Assembly (NCBI GenBank): GCA_028335825.1
Contig: JAIOKI010000008.1
Location: forward strand, 372,001 to 436,000
Source of the DNA: Nosema muscidifuracis
Lineage: Eukaryota > Microsporidia > Nosematidae
DNA length: 64,000 nt
Direction: 5' to 3'
Part shown: piece by piece, positions 50,682 to 59,945 of the stretch
Layout: each line of letters opens with the position of its first letter
How positions within the stretch are numbered: the stretch's first letter is position 1
Made by a program: the position numbers and the translations under genes
Notes under the pieces: generated by a model
The model's database searches: none
Told to the model about the DNA's origin: nothing
The model's input: only the letters and a program-made list of their open reading frames with translations

Positions 50682-50937
50682 ATAATTTTGTTTTTTTTAT
50701 ATATTAATATAAATGTTTTAGTACTATAAATATTACATCAAATGTCAAAAAATTTTATCTACTTAAATGAATTTTAAATTTTTTATGCTAATAAAAATAT
50801 TGACATATTTTACTTAGTGATTTAAAAATTAACTTATCAATTTGTTTGTTTTTTTAAATCCATTTTTATGCATTAAAAGTATAAATAATTTTATTGTCAT
50901 CTATGCATATACATAAATACCCCCTATATTTAAAATT

Positions 50938-52143
50938 ATGAAGATTAATATTAGAAAATTGAATGGCGATTTAATAACAAAAGTGCTTACAAATCTCGAT
51001 ATAAAATCTATAAAAAACACAACTAAATCATCTGGATATTTATATAAGGTAGTTAATCAAGATGAATTATTTTGGGGATATTTGTCTAACAACGAGTCTT
51101 TTTCTCTAGTGAAATGTAAAGATATAGTAAGAAAGAAATATTTATTTCAGAAGTATATAAAGACAGGAAAGAATGAAACACAAATTACTTTTCATACGAA
51201 TCAGAAAGATATAACAAGACTTGCTGTTTATGATGGATGGATTTTTTGTTCATCTGATGATGCATCAGTTAAAATGTTTAGTCCTACTGGGCAGATTATA
51301 AAGGCTTTTATTGGACATAAAGGAGGTGTATGGACATTTACACGTGGAGGAAAAGATTCAAAAACTTATTTAGTAACTGGAAGTACAGATAAAACAGCTA
51401 TTATATGGGATATTAAAACAGGAGTACCTAAGCATAAACTTAAAGGACATACATCCACTGTAAGAGTTGTTAAATGTTTTGATAATTATATTTGTACAGG
51501 AGGTAGAGATTGTCTTATTAGAGTATGGAATGAAACTGGTGAATGTATTCATGTTCTCCAAGGTCATATGCATAGTGTCAGATGTTTAGATATAAATTCT
51601 AAATTTCTTTTATCTGGATCTTATGATGGATCTGTAGTGTTATGGGATTATAGAAAAGGTGTTAAATTATTCAATATTAAATCTCATAAGGCAAGAGTTT
51701 ATTGTGTTCTTCTTGGTAATAAGTATATAGTTAGTAGTGGTCTTGATGCTTATGTACATATTTCTAGTATAGATGGATCTCTTATTACTCGTCATAAAAA
51801 TCATAACTTTCTTGTTATTGGTCTCTCTTTTACAAATAATGAAAGATATGTTGTTAGTTCAGGTGCTGATGATTCATTATGTAAATGGGATATAGAAGAA
51901 AATAGAATGATTTATATTTTACATGAAAATCATTTTCTAAGTTCTCATTTAGTATACAATGATTTATTATTTGTTACTACACAGAAAGAACTTAAAGTTT
52001 ATGATTATAATACAGGATTATTTATTAGACAAATGATGGAAGCAGATAAAATTATTAAAATAGAAATGTTTAATAATAATCTGATAGTAGGATATTCACA
52101 GTATGGAAAGTATCAAGTAAGAATATTTAAATATAATTTATGA
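50938..52143 (+). CDS. F-box / WD40 protein, Cdc4-Met30-like SCF receptor
   Basis: 401 residues with CCCCC upstream. A short F-box is visible at about 8-55 (LNGDLITKVLTNLDIKSI, then ELFWGYL). Seven or eight WD40 blades follow from about residue 85; the clearest are GHKGGVWTF, STDKTAIIWD, LKGHTSTVRVVKCF, GGRDCLIRVWN, LQGHMHSVRCLD and SGSYDGSVVLWDY. The order F-box then propeller, and the arginines in the blades (TSTVRVV, HSVRCLD), fit Cdc4/Fbw7 and Met30. It would present phospho-proteins to an SCF ubiquitin ligase. It is half the size of yeast Cdc4, having lost the N-terminal extension. Confidence 0.82.
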   Translation: MKINIRKLNGDLITKVLTNLDIKSIKNTTKSSGYLYKVVNQDELFWGYLSNNESFSLVKCKDIVRKKYLFQKYIKTGKNETQITFHTNQKDITRLAVYDGWIFCSSDDASVKMFSPTGQIIKAFIGHKGGVWTFTRGGKDSKTYLVTGSTDKTAIIWDIKTGVPKHKLKGHTSTVRVVKCFDNYICTGGRDCLIRVWNETGECIHVLQGHMHSVRCLDINSKFLLSGSYDGSVVLWDYRKGVKLFNIKSHKARVYCVLLGNKYIVSSGLDAYVHISSIDGSLITRHKNHNFLVIGLSFTNNERYVVSSGADDSLCKWDIEENRMIYILHENHFLSSHLVYNDLLFVTTQKELKVYDYNTGLFIRQMMEADKIIKIEMFNNNLIVGYSQYGKYQVRIFKYNL

Positions 52144-52533
52144 ATAATATTTTTATTATAAGATAATATTATGGCATTAATTGAATTGATGTTATGATTA
52201 TAATATCAAATTATGATTTTGATTGTAGTGATGATATTTTTATTATAAGATAAAGTTATGATTGTTATGATTATAAGATAATATTATTGCATTAATTGAA
52301 TTGATGATATTTTTATTATAAGATAATATTATAATATTTATGTAAATTTTAAGATAATATTATGATTATAAGATAATATTATGATTATAAGATAATGCTA
52401 TAATTGTAATTTTAAGATAATATTATGATTATAAAAAAATGCTATCATTATAAATATATCGATAATTTAAAAAATCTTTGTTAAAATTTTTGAATGAAGA
52501 TAAGTTCAATTTTGACAATCCCCTGAATAAAAA
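52144..52533. repeat. Field of short repeats
   Basis: The words ttataagataatattatgat and aagataatatta recur about ten times from 52150 to 52435 without a fixed period. CCCC at about 52520 precedes the frataxin start. Confidence 0.7.
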
Positions 52534-52839
52534 ATGTCTTCACCTACTAAAATATCTCATTTTTATAGCATGATAGACAAAGCTTTTAATCAAATACTTA
52601 ATAAGATGGAATACTTATCTGATAATGTAATTGAACAAGATGGTGGAATTTCTCTTTCTATAAATAATATTGGCGAGTATTTGTTCAATAGACAACCCAC
52701 TTCCAAACAATTATGGGCTTCTTCACCAATAACAGGGCCATGTAGATTTAATATAAAAGAAGATCAATGGATCCATTATAAGAATAATCTGCCATTGAAT
52801 AAATATTTAGATATAGAAATCAGTCAGATTAAGAAATAG
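52534..52839 (+). CDS. YFH1: Frataxin (mitosomal iron-sulfur assembly factor)
   Basis: 101 residues. Helix 1 (FYSMIDKAFNQILNKMEYL) is followed by the strand region GGISLSINNIGEYLFNRQ and the frataxin hallmark QLWASSPITGPCRFN, then an aligned tryptophan and the short last helix. Frataxin activates the Nfs1-Isd11-Isu complex that builds Fe-S clusters, in microsporidia inside the mitosome. There is no clear N-terminal targeting sequence; mitosomal signals are often cryptic. The acidic iron-binding ridge of helix 1 is weak, with only a few acidic residues. It is short but all core motifs are present. Confidence 0.9.
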   Translation: MSSPTKISHFYSMIDKAFNQILNKMEYLSDNVIEQDGGISLSINNIGEYLFNRQPTSKQLWASSPITGPCRFNIKEDQWIHYKNNLPLNKYLDIEISQIKK

Positions 52840-53340
52840 CTAAGAAATTAAATTATTTTTTTGTGTAAAAATTTATTATATTTTACAAATAAGATTTCTC
52901 TCATTGTGATAAAATTTATTAACTTCTATTTAAATTGTCACACTATGATAAAATTTAGTAATTTCTATGTTAATTGACTCATAAAAATAAAATTTATTGA
53001 TTTTACATATAAAAATTCTCTCACTATGATAAAATTTATTATATTTTACAAATAAGATTTATCTTATAATGATATATTTAGTATTTTTTAATTTAAATTC
53101 TCAAATTGTGATGAAATTTATTAACTTCTATTCAAATTATCACATAAAGATAAAATTTATTATATTTTACATATAAGAATTCTCTCATTATGATGAAATT
53201 TATTGATTTTTAATTTAAATAAGATATATGAACACATACTTTTTTCATTTCATTCAATTATATTACAATATATAATCTAATGCTATACATAATTTTAATT
53301 TAAATTATAAATATATTTTTTCAATAAAAATTTAACCCCC
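52840..53340. repeat. Imperfect repeats
   Basis: The phrases actatgataaaatttatta, attttacaaataagatt and tctctcattatgat recur six to seven times between 52865 and 53210, with a spacing near 60 bp. CCCCC at 53336-53340 touches the next ATG. Confidence 0.7.
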
Positions 53341-54699
53341 ATGATATTATTTAAATTAATTTTAGCATTAGATAATTTTACAACACATCTACTAAACAAT
53401 GATCAAAATACTGATATAACTAAATTAAAGCATGATGATAAATCTTGTATTATCAGAATTATATTAAATAAGAAAGATTTATACAGTGCTGAGACAATTG
53501 TTCTAACATATAAAAAAGATGAAAATATTTCGAAATCTCAATTAATCTCAAATAATTCTGATAATGATATTAGAAATTTATCTCAATACGTTATAAATGA
53601 TATCGTTAATAACAAGTATATTAATACAGATTATTTTATTGATATAATTAGCTGTAATACAGATATGAATGATGTATTAATATTTACAGAAATGATACAA
53701 CAAATGATACAGAAATATTCAAGTGATAATTCTTTATACAAAATACATCAGATAGATTTTAATGATGAAATATCAATTCCAAATCGTAACATATTTTTCG
53801 AACTGAGTAAATTAATCAACGATCGTACAAATTTTAAAAAATATTTCAAATTAGATAGTGATTGTAAAAGATTTATTCTTTTTTCTGATCGTATACATTT
53901 TTTTGATTATTTAGTTGATAAATTAATATATTTAGATTTGGAATCTAAAAATTTATTGTTAGAAAATCAAGATTTCTTTCAAAATTTTAATTTTTATGAG
54001 TTTTATAAGATTAAAAATTCTAAACTTGAGAAGTATGGTGACACATTTGATAATTTGTTTGGTAATGATCCTTTAAAACAATTTTGCGATTCGGTTATTT
54101 TTTTGTATCACTCATTTTCTTTAGAAGATAAAATTAGAGGTATTAATGAATTTTTTAAAAATGTTGATGAAAATGATCGATATTATTACGTTGAAGCTTT
54201 TTATGTAGGAGAACATGATGAATTACCAATTGTAAGAATAGATCGTTATGAAGAAGCTTGTGAGGTTATTAAAGAATCAAAATCTCCTGATATAATTATT
54301 ATGCTTCAAATATCTTCTAAATTTGACGATCTTTTTAATTGTATTGATATAGAAGGAGATGGAAAATGGAAATTAAGATTTGATAATATTTTAGATAAAT
54401 TAAATATAAAAAAAGAAATAAGAGCTTTATTTGAGATATACAATAAAATTAATGAAAAATATCCAGATTTTTTTAGAGATATAGAAGAAGTCTTGAATGA
54501 AACTAATCCAGAAATATTTAGTAATAAAAAAAATAATGTTCATACATTTGAGATTGATGATAGTATGATAAGAGATAGATCTAATTATAGAAATTTATTT
54601 AATGAAGCTAAAATATGGATTTATATTAAATTAAGAAAGATTTATGAAAGACTTAAATGTAGGAATGGATATAGATCTCTTAAATCTAAAGAAGAATAA
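53341..54699 (+). CDS. Secreted protein of unknown family
   Basis: 452 residues; the ATG touches CCCCC. The leader is short (about 1-10, MILFKLILAL) and followed by a helical, Asn/Asp/Ile-rich protein with cysteines spread singly. One hydrophilic segment (about 285-320) carries FYVGEHDELPIVRIDRYEEA. The C terminus is basic (KLRKIYERLKCRNGYRSLKSK). In style and size it resembles the secreted proteins at 23709 and 34467, but no alignable motif links them. No function can be assigned; a host-exposed role is plausible from the leader alone. Confidence 0.62.
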   Translation: MILFKLILALDNFTTHLLNNDQNTDITKLKHDDKSCIIRIILNKKDLYSAETIVLTYKKDENISKSQLISNNSDNDIRNLSQYVINDIVNNKYINTDYFIDIISCNTDMNDVLIFTEMIQQMIQKYSSDNSLYKIHQIDFNDEISIPNRNIFFELSKLINDRTNFKKYFKLDSDCKRFILFSDRIHFFDYLVDKLIYLDLESKNLLLENQDFFQNFNFYEFYKIKNSKLEKYGDTFDNLFGNDPLKQFCDSVIFLYHSFSLEDKIRGINEFFKNVDENDRYYYVEAFYVGEHDELPIVRIDRYEEACEVIKESKSPDIIIMLQISSKFDDLFNCIDIEGDGKWKLRFDNILDKLNIKKEIRALFEIYNKINEKYPDFFRDIEEVLNETNPEIFSNKKNNVHTFEIDDSMIRDRSNYRNLFNEAKIWIYIKLRKIYERLKCRNGYRSLKSKEE

Positions 54700-54948
54700 A
54701 TTTTAATTTAAATAATATTATACTATAAAACTATTTTAAGTATTATATTTAACATACTTATTAATTGTATTTTTTATTCAAAAAATATCATATAAAAATA
54801 TTATAAAAACACCCCATTTAACATACTTATTAATAAAAATATATAAAAACAACTATTTTAAAAAATATCATATTATAAAACTATTTTAAATATACTTAAT
54901 AAAATATTATAAACACCCCATTTAACAAACTTATTTAATAAATCTTCT

Positions 54949-57450
54949 CTAGAATCTCTTATACACACTAAACAATCTTTCTTTTTCTTCAATACTCCTC
55001 ATTAAAATATAAAAAGTTTCTCCTTTTTTAAATGCATTGTATGTCTCACATGATACATCTCCAAGAATATAACATGACTTATGGACTACCATCTTACAAT
55101 CCTTACATTCAAATCCTTGATCACATACTCCATAAAGTACTTCATTACAATGTTCACAAAGAGTTCCACTAGGAAAAGTTTTAGTAGCAAATAAATGATT
55201 ATTAAATTCATACAATCTTATTGGATCTTCTAATATTTCTTCAGTAAGGGTACTCTTTCTTGCTACTTCCATCTCTCTTTCTAATTGTGAAATTTTCTTA
55301 AGAGTTCCTTCATATTGAAGACGTGCTTCTTCTAATTGTTTACCTATTAATAATGGCATCATATTTTCTAATCCTGCTTTCATACTACATTCTATCTGAT
55401 AATCTTCTTCAAGAGATTTAATACTTCTTCTTCCTGATGAACTTATACTTTTAACATTCTCTTTAATAAATATTAGCTTAATTATTAGAGATCTATTCTT
55501 ATAAGATTCATGATATAATTCATTATTCTTTAATTCTTGAATATATACATTTCTAATAAAACAAGATTTCTCATTTAAATAAAACATATCATCTATTATT
55601 CTTATTCCTGATGTAATCTTTTGTCTATCTTGTAATAATGTACATACAAATTCTTGATTATAAGATATAATAGGAGCAGAAACTTTTTCATTCTTAATAC
55701 TCTTTAACTCATCTTCTAATTGTTTTCTCATTCTTATTTCTTGATTTATTTGTTGTTGATATTCTTTAATTTCAGTTGTCATAATTCTAACTTGTTTTTT
55801 AAGATTATCAATACCAACTTTCTTTAACTTATTATTTTCCTTATCTAAATAAGATACTTTATTTTGTAAATCTAATATTCTATTTTTATATTGATCAAAT
55901 ATTTTAAAATTTGATTTCATAATAATTTTAAATTGATCATTTAAATCAGAAAATTGTAAATCTGAATTATTAAAATTCTTATTAACTTCATTAACTAAAT
56001 TTCTTAATTTATCAATATCAAATATATTTTCAAAACTCTTACTAAAATTAATCTTAATATTTTTTCCTTCATCTATTTTCATAGCTTGTATATGTTCATT
56101 AAGTATTCCTTTCTTTTCAGATATTTCATTATTTAATTTTGAAATTTGTTTTCTTTTTTCTTCTAACTCATTTTCGAGATTATAAAAATCTTCTCTTTCT
56201 ATTAATATATTCATCATTATACTTTTATATTCTTCTGTTTTTTCTTTTAATTTTAAATGTGCTTCATTAATTTGTTTATCAATATCTTGTAAAGTTTCTT
56301 TCTTTTTAATAATCTCAATATTATCAGTAATATTTACGTTATCTTCTTGTACATCTGTATCTAAAATAATATTCTTTAGATTTTTTATTAATTTTGGATC
56401 GTAAGTAAATCCAACGAAATCAATAAAATTTGAATTAGATGATGATCTTTTTGCTATCTCAAAATGTGTATCTATAAAATTAGATGTATCAAGTTCATTA
56501 GATATTTCAGGAATAAAAGGAGGAATTAATTTTTTTATATTCATCCAATCTACTCCATCAAAAAATGGATGTTTTTTTATTTCATCTATTTTTAATCTAC
56601 ATTCTTTTTTACAAATTAATTTAGTAATCAAATCTTTGATATCTTCTGATATTTTAAATGGAAATTTATACTCAACATTTGTAATTTTTTGATAAGTTTC
56701 AACAAGTGTACCTGAATAAAAAGGAGTAGCTCCAAATAACATTTCATAAATAATAACACCAAGTGTCCAAAAATCAATATCTTCTGCATAAGAATTTTCA
56801 GTATTTGCACTTTCTAATATATCAGGTGATACATAATCAGGTGTACCAACTACAAATGAAGATTTTGCTATTCCATTTACCATTTTTATACTACTCCCAA
56901 AATCAGCTAATTTTATATGTCCATCAAGTCCTATTAAAATATTATCTGGTTTAAGATCTCTATGAATCCATCCTAATTTATGTAATTCATCTAAAGCTGC
57001 TACAAGTTCAACTACATAAAATCTTACCCAATCTTCTCCAAGAACATCTTCTTTAGCAAGAAGTCCCATAAAATCTCCACCAGGTATAAAATCCATTAGA
57101 TAATACAAATAATCATCATCTTGAAGTGTCATTTGTGCAGAAACAAGCCATTCAGATCCAATACTATCTACTAAAGACTGTTTTTCTGCCATAAATAGTG
57201 CTGTATTTGGTTGTTTTAAAATTACTTCTTTTGGTACTCTTTTCATTGCATATACTTTATCTTTTTTAACTAAAAATACTTCTCCATATCCTCCTTTAGC
57301 AATAGTCTTCATTATTTCAAAAGTCGAAGGATCAGTTTTACTATTTACTATTTTTTCTAAGTTTGTTATAGGCAAGTGTGTGTTTGATTTATCTATAGAT
57401 TTGTAAACTGCTTCTACACAATCTCCTATTAAGTTTAACTCGTCTTTCAT
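54949..57450 (-). CDS. ROCK/MRCK-like AGC kinase with coiled coil and C1 domain
   Basis: 833 residues with CCC upstream. The kinase domain (about 44-300) has Lys70 (VYAMK), HRDLKPDN with catalytic Asp165, DFG at 183-185 and GTPDYVSPDIL in the activation segment. SEWLVSAQMTLQD and MDFIPGGDFMGLL are signatures of the ROCK/MRCK/DMPK family rather than NDR kinases. An AGC tail (about 305-350) with IPEISNELDTSNF and FVGFTY follows, then a coiled coil (about 375-590) and a further helical part. A C1 zinc domain lies at about 752-801 (H-x12-C-x2-C, CKDC, HKSC, C). It would phosphorylate cytoskeletal targets downstream of Rho-type GTPases. The PH/CNH regions of MRCK are absent. Confidence 0.85.
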   Translation of the reverse strand: MKDELNLIGDCVEAVYKSIDKSNTHLPITNLEKIVNSKTDPSTFEIMKTIAKGGYGEVFLVKKDKVYAMKRVPKEVILKQPNTALFMAEKQSLVDSIGSEWLVSAQMTLQDDDYLYYLMDFIPGGDFMGLLAKEDVLGEDWVRFYVVELVAALDELHKLGWIHRDLKPDNILIGLDGHIKLADFGSSIKMVNGIAKSSFVVGTPDYVSPDILESANTENSYAEDIDFWTLGVIIYEMLFGATPFYSGTLVETYQKITNVEYKFPFKISEDIKDLITKLICKKECRLKIDEIKKHPFFDGVDWMNIKKLIPPFIPEISNELDTSNFIDTHFEIAKRSSSNSNFIDFVGFTYDPKLIKNLKNIILDTDVQEDNVNITDNIEIIKKKETLQDIDKQINEAHLKLKEKTEEYKSIMMNILIEREDFYNLENELEEKRKQISKLNNEISEKKGILNEHIQAMKIDEGKNIKINFSKSFENIFDIDKLRNLVNEVNKNFNNSDLQFSDLNDQFKIIMKSNFKIFDQYKNRILDLQNKVSYLDKENNKLKKVGIDNLKKQVRIMTTEIKEYQQQINQEIRMRKQLEDELKSIKNEKVSAPIISYNQEFVCTLLQDRQKITSGIRIIDDMFYLNEKSCFIRNVYIQELKNNELYHESYKNRSLIIKLIFIKENVKSISSSGRRSIKSLEEDYQIECSMKAGLENMMPLLIGKQLEEARLQYEGTLKKISQLEREMEVARKSTLTEEILEDPIRLYEFNNHLFATKTFPSGTLCEHCNEVLYGVCDQGFECKDCKMVVHKSCYILGDVSCETYNAFKKGETFYILMRSIEEKERLFSVYKRF

Positions 57451-58257
57451 AAGGGATAATATTTTTTTTGTTTTTTATTGAATATTTATAATTTATTAAA
57501 AAGTAATAAAGAAGAATTCAAATAACTATCTTATTGGGTTAATAATTATAATAAATATCTATTTCTTATATCTATGACTTCTGTTTATAAATTATATTTT
57601 TTGAATCATTAAACTGTTTGTTTGTGTAATCAAACAATAAGCAAATCTTATGATATAATTTTCAATACTTACATTTATATTGATGTTAATTTAAATATTA
57701 TTAAGATTCTTTTATAACGATCATTATTTAAAAAAATAGTACTAATTTTTTTGATACTTTTTTATATTATTTATTAAATGTTAGAGAAGGAATTCATATT
57801 AAATAAATGACTATCAAAAATTAGATTCATATTTAAAAAATATTTAACATTTTTTTCAATTTGAAATTAACTAAAAAATCTGACTCATAGTTTTGTAAAT
57901 AAATATTATTTTATCCATTATAAATAAAAAAACATGATAAATTGATAATTTTTTCTCTTCTATTATACAAAAAACATTTAGAATTATTTAAACTCAATAA
58001 AATTTTCTCTTATAAATAAAAAAATATAAAAAATTAATTAAGTTTTCTCTTATGAATAAAAATTATGTAAACTCAATAAAGTTCTATTTAGTATGAATAA
58101 AAAATACATAAAATAAATTAAATATCTCCATTACTAATAAAAAAATATATAAAACTAATTTAGTTTTCTTTAGTATGAATAAAAAAATATATAAAATAAA
58201 TTAAATATTTCCCTTACTAATAAAAAAATATATAAAATTAATTAAATTTTCTCCCTT
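57451..58257. repeat. Divergent intergenic region with degenerate repeat
   Basis: From about 57985 to 58250 a unit of about 60 bp recurs with changes, containing aattaaattttctcttatg and aataaaaaaatatataaaat. The gap holds the promoters of the divergent kinase and hydrolase genes. No RNA or frame supported. CCC just before 58258 marks the next start. Confidence 0.65.
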
Positions 58258-59154
58258 ATGTATACAAAACAAAAACATTTTCTATTAAAAATTCTTAAAC
58301 AGATTTTTATGGGAAATATTCGTACAAAACAATCAAAAGAATATTTTAAGTACGGATCTTATGAAAATATTATTCTAAAAACACGTGATAATATAAATAT
58401 AGGAGCTGCACTTTTTAAACCAAAAGAGGTAAATAAAGATACAAAATTTGTTATTTTTCTTCATGGATCAGGAACAAATAGAGATGATATATCAGCATCA
58501 GGACAGATCAAATATTTTTTTGAAAATTATATCTTACTTATACCTGACTACAGAGATTTTGGAGATTCAGAAGGTGAATTTATACGAGAAAATGTTAATT
58601 TAGATGTTCTTGCTTCTTTTGATTTTTTAATTAATAATTATGGAGCTAAATCTATTAGTGTCATAGCATTTTCATTCGGTACAGCTATATCAGCTGAATA
58701 CATTAGATTTATAAATGAATCAAAAAATAGAGAAAATGATTGCTATCTAGCAAAAAATAATTTGATTTTTTATAAAAATAAATATTACATCACTGATTTC
58801 ACTGAAATTTATATTCCTGATAAATTGATTCTTCTTGCTCCTTTCTCATCTTTTCCAAAATTAATGAGTGAATTTAAGCTAGTTAGATTTCTTAAATATT
58901 TTATTCCAAAGATTTGGAATATTATTACTGAAGATTTTATGTACGACACTATTAATAATCTAGAATTTTATGATCCATTCAAATTATATTTGTTACACGG
59001 TACACATGATCCTTTAATAAAAATAAGTCACTCTATAGAGATTAAAAATAAATTTAAATGCTTTTTTAAAGAAATAAAGACAGATCATATTAGAATATTA
59101 GTTAATCAAGAAGTATGGAAAAATATTCAAGAAATTCTGAATGAAGAAATATAA
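58258..59154 (+). CDS. Alpha/beta hydrolase, ABHD12/ABHD13 (Bem46)-like
   Basis: 298 residues. The oxyanion region is FLHGSGTN (68-75), followed by PDYRDFGDSEGE, typical of the Bem46/ABHD12-13/ABHD17 group. The nucleophile elbow reads AFSFG with Ser139, so the first glycine of GxSxG is alanine. The acid is probably Asp251 (LHGTHDPLI) and the base His277 (KTDHIR). A basic, hydrophobic N terminus may act as a membrane anchor. Relatives hydrolyse lysophospholipids or acyl-thioesters; the substrate here is not predictable. CCC precedes the ATG by two bases; a second ATG at 58309 is possible. Confidence 0.8.
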   Translation: MYTKQKHFLLKILKQIFMGNIRTKQSKEYFKYGSYENIILKTRDNINIGAALFKPKEVNKDTKFVIFLHGSGTNRDDISASGQIKYFFENYILLIPDYRDFGDSEGEFIRENVNLDVLASFDFLINNYGAKSISVIAFSFGTAISAEYIRFINESKNRENDCYLAKNNLIFYKNKYYITDFTEIYIPDKLILLAPFSSFPKLMSEFKLVRFLKYFIPKIWNIITEDFMYDTINNLEFYDPFKLYLLHGTHDPLIKISHSIEIKNKFKCFFKEIKTDHIRILVNQEVWKNIQEILNEEI

Positions 59155-59189
59155 GTCAATTTGGTTTTTCATAATTTTTTTTACCCCAA

Positions 59190-59591
59190 ATGGGATCAAA
59201 TGAAAATCTTGCACCCAGAGATGCTAAAGTAATTTCAATAATCCTTAGATCTTTAGGAATAGAAGAATGTGAGCCAAAAGTTATAGTACAATTATTGGAG
59301 TTAGCTTATAAATATGCAACTGATGTCATAAAAGATGCAAGGTTGTATAGTGAGCATTGTGGTCGAAATACGATTTCTGTTAACGACGTTAAACTTGCTT
59401 TGCAAACAAAAGTTGGTAAACATTTTGTACCTCCTCCTCCACGCCATTATTTAATGGAAATAGCCAATACTGTAAATTCTAAACCTTTAAATACATCTGA
59501 TACTTCTGATAATTTAATAAAAGTTCCAAATAAAGATTATTTTCTCAGTGGGTACGATTATGAGGATGATGATAATAAAAGCAATTTATGA
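59190..59591 (+). CDS. TAF9: TFIID/SAGA subunit TAF9
   Basis: 133 residues; CCCC lies two bases before the ATG. The H3-like histone fold (about 7-75) begins PRDAKVISIILRSLG and contains VIVQLLELAYKY and ARLYSEHCGRNTISVNDVKLAL. It is followed by the TAF9-specific stretch PPPRHYLMEIANTVNSKPL. TAF9 pairs with TAF6 inside TFIID, and in SAGA where that exists. The length is near the minimal TAF9. It begins 36 bp after the hydrolase stop and ends 37 bp before the next small gene, a tight same-strand cluster. Confidence 0.92.
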   Translation: MGSNENLAPRDAKVISIILRSLGIEECEPKVIVQLLELAYKYATDVIKDARLYSEHCGRNTISVNDVKLALQTKVGKHFVPPPPRHYLMEIANTVNSKPLNTSDTSDNLIKVPNKDYFLSGYDYEDDDNKSNL

Positions 59592-59627
59592 TTTTATGCA
59601 TTATTTTTTATTTTTAAACCCATTTGC

Positions 59628-59921
59628 ATGAAAAATACTTCTGATCTAGCAAACTTTCTTAGAACAAGTTTTAATGATCCAACTTACGATTTACAATCAA
59701 AATATCAATTAAGTCAACCATTTAGTTTTAAAGTATCCGAAGTTTTGAAATTTACAAGAATATCCAAATGTGTTTTTTATTTTCAACTAGAGAAATCTTC
59801 ATTTCTTATTTCTTTATGTTTTAATTCAAAAGATATAGACAGGATTTTAAACAAGGAATATTCTACTTTAATTTTACAAAAAAAATATAACAAAATATTC
59901 TATGATATAATTTTTAATTAA
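59628..59921 (+). CDS. Small protein of unknown function
   Basis: 97 residues with CCC 8 bp before the ATG. The sequence alternates hydrophobic residues (FSFKVSEVLKFTRISKCVFYFQ, LISLCFN) in a way that suggests a small beta-barrel or OB-like fold, then a C-terminal helix. It has no leader and no span. Its start motif, tight spacing after TAF9 and 24-bp gap to the convergent SMC3 stop argue that it is real. A telomere or RPA-type small subunit is one thought but no specific motif supports it. Confidence 0.5.
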   Translation: MKNTSDLANFLRTSFNDPTYDLQSKYQLSQPFSFKVSEVLKFTRISKCVFYFQLEKSSFLISLCFNSKDIDRILNKEYSTLILQKKYNKIFYDIIFN

Positions 59922-59945
59922 ATTTAAAAATCCTAAATAAATACT

